Source: Chloroflexota bacterium (lineage in GTDB: Bacteria; Chloroflexota; Anaerolineae; B4-G1). Taken from it: a stretch of DNA of 6,033 bases. The notes beneath the pieces were generated by a model. The model worked only from the letters and a program-made list of their open reading frames with translations. It made no database searches and had not been told where the DNA came from. The position numbers and the translations under genes were made by a program. Where the stretch lies: positions 1-6,033 of the forward strand of contig DSAR01000047.1 in the NCBI GenBank assembly GCA_011046405.1, in the 5' to 3' direction. Positions 1 through 5,192 of this stretch are shown here, in pieces (within the stretch, counting starts at the first letter, position 1; each line of letters opens with the position of its first letter).

Positions 1-84
1 CAGGAGATCGAAGGCCTGGATCAACGTCTGGCCCTCGCCCCCGGGGGCGAGGGCCAGACGTTGATCCAGGCCTTCGATCTCCTG
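1..84. repeat. 84-bp perfect palindrome with no spacer (probable fold-back at a contig edge)
   Basis: Bases 1-42 are the exact reverse complement of bases 43-84, with no mismatch and no loop; the symmetry point lies in a C5/G5 run at 42/43. The right arm continues in frame into the partial coding region ending at 273, so it is probably the genuine sequence and the left arm a copied strand. A zero-spacer perfect palindrome of this length is hard to maintain in a bacterial chromosome, and its position exactly at the window start fits an assembly or amplification fold-back. A genuine hairpin cannot be excluded from sequence alone. Confidence 0.95.
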
Positions 85-273
85 GGTGCGTTTTTAATCG
101 AGTCAGATAAGCCACCGGGACAATTGCTCTTCCTGACCTACGCCGGCCAACTCGTCTTCGTCCCCGTCGACGAGATGCCGTTGTACACGCGCCTGGCCCA
201 GGGCGTGCGGTTGCGGACCTTCGACCGCGACCCGGCGGTGGCCGTGACTGTGGCCCCGGCCCGTGGGTCCTGA
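43..273 (+). CDS. 3' end of a gene; possible GyrA/ParC-type C-terminal beta-propeller blade
   Basis: This is an incomplete coding region: the frame is open from the left edge, ends with TGA at 271-273, and has no credible start. A TTG at 61 is in frame but has no ribosome site and lies in the palindrome. About 76 residues are readable from base 43. The segment GQLLFLTYAGQLVFVPVDE, followed by a proline, then an arginine and AQGVRLR, then a D-rich turn and VAVTV, resembles one blade of the GyrA/ParC C-terminal domain, where strands of the type LL-x-T-x-x-G-x-x-x-x-x-P are followed by QGV-x-x-x-x-L. The fit is by eye and the catalytic part of such a subunit is not in the window, so this is a tentative assignment. 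The frame also stays open through bases 1-42, but those codons come from the suspect left arm of the palindrome. Its stop is 9 bases before the next ATG, suggesting co-transcription and translational coupling. Confidence 0.5.
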   Translation, partial: GGEGQTLIQAFDLLGAFLIESDKPPGQLLFLTYAGQLVFVPVDEMPLYTRLAQGVRLRTFDRDPAVAVTVAPARGS

Positions 274-282
274 TGGGTGGGC

Positions 283-1665
283 ATGATGCGAATCGGCGTT
301 GATTTCGGCACCACCAACTCTGGCGCGGCGGCCTTCGACGGCCGGCGCGTGCGTCTATTCCCCATCGATCCCGTCGGGCTGGCGTCTACGATGATCCGCT
401 CGACGCTCTACGTCACCCGCGACCACCAGGTCTCTATCGGTCAGGAGGCCATCGACGCCTACTACAGCCAGAACATCGGCCGGCCCAGCAAGATGGTGCG
501 GCGATACGTCGGTGAGATCGAGATGACGTTCGCCGAACTGCCCTCCTTTATCCGCGACGTCTACGTCCTGGTGGATGAGTTAACGCCAGGGCGCCTGTTG
601 CGCTCCCTGAAGAGCGAGTTGGCAACCGATTACGAGGGGACGACGATCTTCGACCGCTATTACGAGCTGGAGGATCTGGTCGCCATCTACCTGCGAGAGA
701 TTCGCCGCCGGGTGGAAGAAGCGGCCGGCGAGCAGGTGACCGGCGTCGTCTTGGGCCGCCCGGTCAATTTCGTCAACAGCCAGGATGCCGAAAATGAGCG
801 TTCGGAGAGCGGCAACGAGCGGGCCGAGCGCCGCTTGCGCCGGGCGGCCGAGATGGCTGGCTTCCGGGACGTGACCTTCGAATTGGAGCCGGTGGCGGCG
901 GCCCTGCACTACGAGTTGACGGCGCGGACTGCCCAGAACGTACTCGTCTTCGATTTCGGCGGCGGCACCCTCGATCTCACCGTGATGCGCGTCGGCGAGC
1001 CGGGCGGGCGGCGGATCTTCGCCACCGGGGGCGTGGGCATCGCTGGCGACGCCTTCGACCGGCGCATCATCGAGGCGCTGCTCCTCGATCACTTCGGGCG
1101 CGGGACGACTTGGGGCGAGGACGAGTCGCCCTTCCCCCGCCAGTACACTGACGCCTTGCTCCAGTGGCAGACCATCCCCGAACTGAACCGGCCGGAGATG
1201 CTCCACTTTCTCCAGTGGGCCCAGATTACCGGCAGCCATCCCGCGCGGGTGCGGGCGTTGGAATCGCTGGTGGTCAACAACTACGCCCTGCGCCTGATCG
1301 ACGAGGTGGAGCAGGCCAAGATCGCCCTCTCGAGCGAGCACTTTGCCACCATCCATCTCGTCGACGGGGAGGAGGGGGCCGGGGACGAGATCAACCTGTG
1401 GCAGCCGATCACCCGTTCTCAGTTCGAGGCCCTCATCGCTGAGGCCCGGCGGTGTATCGAGGACTGCCTGTCGGACACGCTGGCCCGGTCCGGGCGCGCG
1501 GTGGACGAGATCGACGCCGTCGTCCAGACCGGCGGCTCGGCCCAGATCCCGTGTTTCGTCGAGATGATGGCTCACATCTTCGGACCGGAAAAGATCGTCG
1601 CGACCGATGCCTTCAGCAGCGTGACATCGGGGCTAGCGATTCGTGCGCACGGCGGGCCGGGTTGA
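283..1665 (+). CDS. Hsp70 family protein, YegD-like, nucleotide-binding domain only
   Basis: This is an actin/Hsp70-fold ATPase of about 460 residues. Visible motifs, numbered from the ATG at 283, are phosphate-1 IGVDFGTTNS (4-13), K70 in a SKMVRR context at the place of the DnaK catalytic lysine, LLRSLK (105-110), VVLGRPVNF (155-163), EPVAAA (202-207), phosphate-2 LVFDFGGGTLDLTV (221-234), GG..GIAGDAFDRRI (249-262) and the adenosine motif VVQTGGSAQIP (413-423). The length and the LLRSLK and GRPV motifs match the YegD-type Hsp70 relatives (E. coli YegD is about 450 residues), which end after the ATPase domain. There is no beta-sandwich peptide-binding domain, lid or EEVD-like tail, so it should bind and hydrolyse ATP but cannot hold clients like DnaK. 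It is presumably cytosolic, since no signal peptide or membrane helix is seen. ATG 283 and ATG 286 are both possible starts, with a GGGTGGG stretch at 275-281; GTG 277 is in frame but less likely. The gene is followed after 19 bases by the kinase-like gene. Physiological substrate and role are unknown. Confidence 0.93.
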   Translation: MMRIGVDFGTTNSGAAAFDGRRVRLFPIDPVGLASTMIRSTLYVTRDHQVSIGQEAIDAYYSQNIGRPSKMVRRYVGEIEMTFAELPSFIRDVYVLVDELTPGRLLRSLKSELATDYEGTTIFDRYYELEDLVAIYLREIRRRVEEAAGEQVTGVVLGRPVNFVNSQDAENERSESGNERAERRLRRAAEMAGFRDVTFELEPVAAALHYELTARTAQNVLVFDFGGGTLDLTVMRVGEPGGRRIFATGGVGIAGDAFDRRIIEALLLDHFGRGTTWGEDESPFPRQYTDALLQWQTIPELNRPEMLHFLQWAQITGSHPARVRALESLVVNNYALRLIDEVEQAKIALSSEHFATIHLVDGEEGAGDEINLWQPITRSQFEALIAEARRCIEDCLSDTLARSGRAVDEIDAVVQTGGSAQIPCFVEMMAHIFGPEKIVATDAFSSVTSGLAIRAHGGPG

Positions 1666-1673
1666 GGGGAAGG
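1664..1673 (+). promoter_or_regulatory. purine-rich ribosome-binding site that favours the ATG at 1685
   Basis: GAGGGGAAGG overlaps the stop codon of the Hsp70 gene and lies 11 bases before ATG 1685. The spacing is slightly long, but no comparable site precedes the upstream in-frame GTG at 1643, which would also put polar residues before the first membrane helix. The overlap with the stop suggests translational coupling. Confidence 0.55.
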
Positions 1674-1684
1674 TAACGTCATCT

Positions 1685-3223
1685 ATGAGAAAAACCATCC
1701 TGGGCAGTAACGTGCTGTCATGGGGCCTGCACGTCGTTTTCGCCCTGCTTGCCCTCGTTCCTGTATTGCTGGCACTCGTCTACTCTGCCGACTACGACAT
1801 CTTCTACGTGCCTTTTGCCTCCTGGTTCGTCTTTGGTTTGAGCGCGTTGATCCTGATTCTCGATGGGCTCGCACTCTGCCTCCGCGTTCGTCTCCACAAG
1901 GCAAGTCAATTGCACGCCCACTTGACGCAAGATCCCATACGGGATGAAATCCCCGTCATCTATGGACATAAATTCCTGGATATGGCCGAGTTCCTGCCCA
2001 TCATCCAGAGCCTCTTCGGACGACTTCCCGACGTCCGATCTATCCAGTTGGAACCGCTGCCCGGGGGGTATGGAGGCAGCCAGACCGTATTGGTCAAACT
2101 CCAGCAGAAATCGGATGCTTCAATGCTGCCCCGATCCTTCGTGGTCAAACTGGGCGACCGGCGCGAGATGGCTGGCGAGCGTGATAAGTTCCAGAGACAC
2201 GTACGCTGGCGTCTGACGCGGGCGGCCACGTTGCTCGGGTATGCCGAGTGGGAAGGCTGGGCCGGGACGGCGTACGAGTTCGTGGGCATAGATCCGGACT
2301 ACGAGATCCAGAGCTTCTACCAGTTCTACCGGGGTCACGCGGCGGTCGAGGTGTCGGCGTTGGTCGATGAGACCTATGCGCGCCTCGATCAAGCCTGGTA
2401 TCGGCGTGGAAAGACGCATCCCATGGAACTCTACTGCGAATACAGCCTGCTACGCAAAAAGCAGCAGTCCATCGTCGAACATATCGGGGAACTGGTTGAC
2501 GAAGACGATCCTTACCGTCGCAACTTCACCGTCATTGAGGAGAAGCTCCAGCCTCACCTGAAACCTCGCTTTTGTTCCGAAATGGACGTTCCCTGGCACG
2601 ATCCGGTGGCGTTTCTGCGAACGTGGCCCCGGTCAAACCGGGTCGTTCCCATTCACCGGTCGACCGTCCACGGTGACCTCAACAGCCGCAACGTACTGGT
2701 CGAGATAGGGGCGGGTGGTCAGAAGTTCACCTGGTTCATCGACTTCTCCCATACAGGCAATGGACTGTCCCAAGCGCGCACCGAAGAGAGATTGCGAGAG
2801 GGAATCCCGGTAGATGGTGAAACGGGCCACACCCTGCGGGACTTCTGCCGGTTGGAGGCCGACGTGAAGTTCATCCTGACCAGGCTGTGGGACGAAGGCG
2901 ACTTGAATCTGGCTGTGGCCTTCGAAAGAGAACTGCTGAAGCAGGGCGTGACGATGAAGGATTGGCAGGCGGTGTCCTTGCACGCCGAAGCGTTGAGGGA
3001 TCGACGGTTCAGGAAGGCGTGGCAGGTCGTCAGAACGATACGGAGCTATGCGGCCAACTACCTCGGCAACACGGACGATTGGCGCCCCTACTGCTTGAGT
3101 CTGTTGCACGCCACGTTGCCCATCGTTTACTATCACCCGGATCAATTCGAGCGTACGGCCTGCGAACGCCAACAGAAACGGTATGCGCTTATCTCGGCCG
3201 GCATGCTGTGCGACCTGCTCTAA
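1685..3223 (+). CDS. membrane-anchored APH/kinase-like phosphotransferase-fold protein
   Basis: A 512-residue protein with two N-terminal transmembrane helices (about 10-33 and 42-66), separated by a short loop and followed by a basic stretch, giving an N-in/C-in hairpin that anchors a large cytosolic domain. That domain carries the marks of the aminoglycoside-phosphotransferase/protein-kinase fold: a glycine-rich turn PGGYGGSQ (126-133), a beta-3-type lysine K155 (SFVVKLG), a helix-C-type glutamate E165 (AGERDKF), the catalytic loop HGDLNSRN (329-336) with D331 and N336, and the metal-binding IDF (352-354) with D353. A further block RDFCRLEADVKF (385-396) follows. All the residues needed for phosphoryl transfer from ATP seem present, so it is probably active rather than a pseudokinase. 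The substrate cannot be read: sugar, lipid, nucleotide or protein are all possible. The arrangement recalls the predicted APH-like component of NTP-dependent conflict systems (ternary complex associated domains, TCAD), but I cannot confirm family membership. It is probably co-transcribed with the Hsp70 gene upstream and converges with the ATPase gene downstream. Confidence 0.88.
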   Translation: MRKTILGSNVLSWGLHVVFALLALVPVLLALVYSADYDIFYVPFASWFVFGLSALILILDGLALCLRVRLHKASQLHAHLTQDPIRDEIPVIYGHKFLDMAEFLPIIQSLFGRLPDVRSIQLEPLPGGYGGSQTVLVKLQQKSDASMLPRSFVVKLGDRREMAGERDKFQRHVRWRLTRAATLLGYAEWEGWAGTAYEFVGIDPDYEIQSFYQFYRGHAAVEVSALVDETYARLDQAWYRRGKTHPMELYCEYSLLRKKQQSIVEHIGELVDEDDPYRRNFTVIEEKLQPHLKPRFCSEMDVPWHDPVAFLRTWPRSNRVVPIHRSTVHGDLNSRNVLVEIGAGGQKFTWFIDFSHTGNGLSQARTEERLREGIPVDGETGHTLRDFCRLEADVKFILTRLWDEGDLNLAVAFERELLKQGVTMKDWQAVSLHAEALRDRRFRKAWQVVRTIRSYAANYLGNTDDWRPYCLSLLHATLPIVYYHPDQFERTACERQQKRYALISAGMLCDLL

Positions 3224-3231
3224 CCATCACC

Positions 3232-4566
3232 TCAGCCGTTAAGTTGGTAGCCTATTCCCCAGATCGTTTGCACGCAAGTGTACGCAGGGTCTTCCGTCAT
3301 CCGTTGCGCGAGGGGATCCAACGCCCCTCGCAGCCGCTTGACGAGTTGGGATAACGCGGCGTCGGTGACGCCGAGCGCTTCGCTGCCGTAGACGCGGGAG
3401 ATCAGTTCGTCGGTGGAGAGGGCTTTTCCTTCCGCCTCCGTGAGGGCGGATAGCAGTGCGAACAGCTTGGGAGATAGGGTGACCGTCTCTATATCCACTG
3501 CCGTCTCCAGCCGGGCCTGGTGGGGAGACACGGCCGTAATCCGCACCGTCCCGGTCGAGGGGGAATCCAGACTGCGGATGAAACGCTCGAATAGGGGACA
3601 GAACACCATCACGCTCCCTTCCCGGTGTAGCATGCCGCTTCTTTCCAGGTATGCCATGTCGGCCTCGTTCGCGGATCGAGCCGGCGGGGCTCCCCGGGCC
3701 ACGTCGTAGAGGATGTGCCGCTCCGGCGGCGTCAAGTCGTCCCAAAGCTCCCGGCAAAGGTGCTCTACTTTCTTCGATTGCAGGAGCTGACGGGCGAACG
3801 CCTCCTCTGGCAGGCCAGCATCGGCCCTCCCGCTGCACAGCAACTCGCTGGCGTTCTTCAGGAAGCCGGGATGTCCGCCAGTGCAGACGATCAACCGCTC
3901 TCGCTGCGGCGGGGTAAAGGTGTGGTTCAACCGTGCCTCGTCGCGTCGGATGGCGTCCAGGGCATCCGGGTGCGTCAGCGGCCCGACGGTGCACCCATCG
4001 TCCAACAGTTCCTGCAGTTCGCCCAGGTCTCCCATCGGTCGCCGGGTCACGAAGACGTAGGAGAGGTTGCCTAGAGGACGGCTGTTCCTGAGGTGGAACA
4101 GGTAGTTGAAGAAAGACCGGTCGATTCGCGAGACAACTTCGTCGAAGTAGTCCAGGACGACGACCAGGTTGAGATCCGGCGCTACGTGGCGCACGTGCGC
4201 TTTCAGAACGCGCCGCAGGTTGGCAAAACGGTGAGAGGGCTGGCCCACGCGGGCCAGCGAATCTGCAGGGAACTCGTCGCGACGGCGCAGTTGAAAGGCG
4301 ATTTCGTCCAAGATCTCGCTTTCGTCACTTTCGGCCATCGCGGCGCAGTCGACGTGGACGAAAGCGTAATCGTCCGCCCGCTCGCGGAGATACCGGCTGC
4401 GGACCCGGGGATGAGAGACGATGAACCGCATCAAGTTCGACTTGCCCATACCGGCCAGCCCAGTTATGGCGATGCTGCGGCCTCTATAGAGTGCCTTCAT
4501 CACCTGCTCGACTTCTGTTTCTCGGTAGCCAACCGGGAAACGGCTTTCTTTGTAGATTGGATGCAT
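3232..4566 (-). CDS. STAND-like P-loop ATPase with C-terminal OmpR-type DNA-binding winged helix
   Basis: This 444-residue protein has three parts. (1) An AAA+/STAND ATPase: Walker A GLAGMGKS (36-43), Walker B VVVLDYFDE (135-143) with D139, D142 and E143, a sensor-1-like strand VFVTRRP (171-177), and CTGGHPGFL (228-236), which contains the GxP motif typical of STAND NTPases. (2) A winged-helix-like segment, about 271-332, from LWDDLTPPERHIL to LFERFI, as usually follows the STAND helical domain. (3) An OmpR/PhoB-type effector domain, about 353-443: SPKLFALLSAL, STDELISRVYG, TDAALSQLVKRLRGAL (recognition helix) and the wing hairpin ending GIGYQLN. It is probably cytosolic and binds DNA, with nucleotide state acting as the switch. 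There is no receiver domain, no signal peptide and no TPR or WD40 sensor tail, so the input signal is unknown. The start ATG has an AAGGAG site 6 bases upstream and a strong promoter behind it. Its stop is 8 bases from the stop of the convergent kinase gene. It may regulate the neighbouring genes, but that is inferred from position. Confidence 0.9.
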   Translation of the reverse strand: MHPIYKESRFPVGYRETEVEQVMKALYRGRSIAITGLAGMGKSNLMRFIVSHPRVRSRYLRERADDYAFVHVDCAAMAESDESEILDEIAFQLRRRDEFPADSLARVGQPSHRFANLRRVLKAHVRHVAPDLNLVVVLDYFDEVVSRIDRSFFNYLFHLRNSRPLGNLSYVFVTRRPMGDLGELQELLDDGCTVGPLTHPDALDAIRRDEARLNHTFTPPQRERLIVCTGGHPGFLKNASELLCSGRADAGLPEEAFARQLLQSKKVEHLCRELWDDLTPPERHILYDVARGAPPARSANEADMAYLERSGMLHREGSVMVFCPLFERFIRSLDSPSTGTVRITAVSPHQARLETAVDIETVTLSPKLFALLSALTEAEGKALSTDELISRVYGSEALGVTDAALSQLVKRLRGALDPLAQRMTEDPAYTCVQTIWGIGYQLNG

Positions 4567-4572
4567 GGATAT

Positions 4573-4578
4573 CTCCTT
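4573..4578 (-). promoter_or_regulatory. ribosome-binding site of the STAND-ATPase gene
   Basis: On the minus strand AAGGAG sits 6 bases before ATG 4566-4564, near-consensus and at optimal spacing. It fixes that ATG as the start. Confidence 0.85.
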
Positions 4579-4603
4579 CCATCTTTTGCTTCAGTTTGGG
4601 TCT

Positions 4604-4631
4604 ATTATAGCATAACTTTCGGGGATGGCAG
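4604..4631 (-). promoter_or_regulatory. sigma-70-type promoter with extended -10, driving the STAND-ATPase gene
   Basis: On the minus strand the perfect -10 hexamer TATAAT (4609-4604) is preceded by TGC, giving the extended -10 TGCTATAAT (4612-4604). A weak -35 candidate CTGCCA (4631-4626) matches 4 of 6 consensus bases at 16-base spacing; an extended -10 can tolerate a poor -35. The predicted start of transcription is near 4597, leaving a leader of about 30 bases that contains the AAGGAG site. It lies in the AT-richer intergenic region, as expected for a promoter. Confidence 0.75.
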
Positions 4632-4665
4632 TCAGGTCATCAACAAGCCTGTACCAAATTCGTTG

Positions 4666-4693
4666 ATGAATGTTGGCCAGTTGTCCCATTCAT
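4666..4693. repeat. 7-bp inverted repeat, possible operator in the divergent intergenic region
   Basis: ATGAATG (4666-4672) and CATTCAT (4687-4693) are exact reverse complements separated by 14 bases, so the half-site centres are 21 bases apart, two helical turns. This spacing suits a dimeric DNA-binding protein, and the site lies between two divergent genes, one of which encodes a DNA-binding protein. Short inverted repeats of this size also arise by chance. Confidence 0.35.
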
Positions 4694-4719
4694 GTCAAGC
4701 AATAGGCCAAACATGAGGG

Positions 4720-4725
4720 TATCAT
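4720..4725 (+). promoter_or_regulatory. candidate -10 element for the small membrane-protein gene
   Basis: TATCAT matches 5 of 6 bases of the sigma-70 -10 consensus and lies about 48 bases before ATG 4774, a plausible leader length. No convincing -35 is found 16-18 bases upstream, so it would need an activator or may be spurious. A promoter is expected here because the upstream gene is divergent. Confidence 0.3.
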
Positions 4726-4761
4726 GTATCCATAAACAGTGACTGGCTACAGATTGGAGAT

Positions 4762-4767
4762 AGGAGG
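4762..4767 (+). promoter_or_regulatory. consensus ribosome-binding site for the small membrane protein
   Basis: AGGAGG, a full Shine-Dalgarno core, ends 6 bases before ATG 4774. It fixes the start and marks this short gene as real. Confidence 0.85.
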
Positions 4768-4773
4768 TACACG

Positions 4774-5163
4774 ATGCCACAGACGTTTAAGGGAATTGGG
4801 ACCAGGTACTATGGGGCATCCGATCGCCAGGCAGATAACTCTTTCGTCACGACGGAATGGATGACCCTTTTTGCGCCGATCATTCCGCTGCGTTCCTTCC
4901 GAGTGCACTATCTTGGTAAACAAGAGAACAGTGATCGCAGTGCGAGTAAATTTTATCACGTCGTCGATCAAGTTGGGCTCGATAAGCGGCATGTGTCCCA
5001 GATTTACGGCCTGCACCTGCTCACCTGGATCATTTTCTTCTTGCTGCTCTTCTTTCCCGGTACGACTTCAGACACAGCGAGTACCATGGCGACGATTTTT
5101 ACGATCATGGCCATCGTGTTCTGGATCTGGATCGTGCCCGACGTGCTCTACAAGGCGAAATAG
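4774..5163 (+). CDS. small two-helix membrane protein of unknown function
   Basis: A 129-residue protein with a soluble N-terminal part and two C-terminal transmembrane helices (about 78-95, LHLLTWIIFFLLLFF, and 105-122, MATIFTIMAIVFWIWIV). The N-terminus holds the block GIGTRYYG (7-14), SFVTTEWMTLFAPIIPL (23-39), then SFRV (41-44). I recognise blocks of the form G-T-x-x-Y-G followed by TTEW and P-x-x-P-L as a recurrent N-terminal module of bacterial membrane proteins of unknown function, without a named role. There is no signal peptide and no catalytic motif is visible. The base composition is lower in GC than in the genes to the left. It has a consensus ribosome site and is followed after 29 bases by the propeller gene, so the two may be co-transcribed. 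No function is assigned. Confidence 0.85.
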   Translation: MPQTFKGIGTRYYGASDRQADNSFVTTEWMTLFAPIIPLRSFRVHYLGKQENSDRSASKFYHVVDQVGLDKRHVSQIYGLHLLTWIIFFLLLFFPGTTSDTASTMATIFTIMAIVFWIWIVPDVLYKAK

Positions 5164-5180
5164 GGTATCCTTCAAATAGA

Positions 5181-5185
5181 GGAGG
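5181..5185 (+). promoter_or_regulatory. ribosome-binding site that sets the start of the propeller gene
   Basis: GGAGG ends 7 bases before ATG 5193. No promoter-like sequence is obvious in the 29-base gap after the preceding stop, which supports read-through transcription from the gene before. Confidence 0.8.
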
Positions 5186-5192
5186 TCTAACT

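Noticed and set aside
1..84. Intrinsic terminator or transposon inverted terminal repeat
   Set aside because: No T-run follows the hairpin, both arms abut with no loop, and the right arm is coding; no transposase is encoded in the window.
61..273. TTG at 61 as the start of a 70-residue gene
   Set aside because: The codon lies in the palindrome, has no ribosome site, and the frame is open upstream with coding-like residues, so the gene is better seen as a 5'-truncated fragment.
580..1575. 331-codon open frame on the minus strand
   Set aside because: It lies wholly inside the Hsp70 gene, whose motifs are complete; the translation is a low-complexity, G/P/D/R-rich product typical of an antisense shadow in high-GC DNA, with no recognisable domain.
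1643..1684. GTG 1643 as the start of the kinase-like protein
   Set aside because: It overlaps the Hsp70 end, has no ribosome site, and would add polar residues before the first membrane helix; ATG 1685 has a purine-rich site and a typical membrane-protein N-terminus.
2633..3172. 179-codon open frame on the minus strand
   Set aside because: Antisense to the kinase catalytic loop and C-terminal half; no domain features, so a shadow.
4093..4716. 207-codon open frame on the plus strand
   Set aside because: Antisense to the N-terminal ATPase domain (Walker A and B lie on the other strand) and runs into the intergenic promoter region; no domain features.
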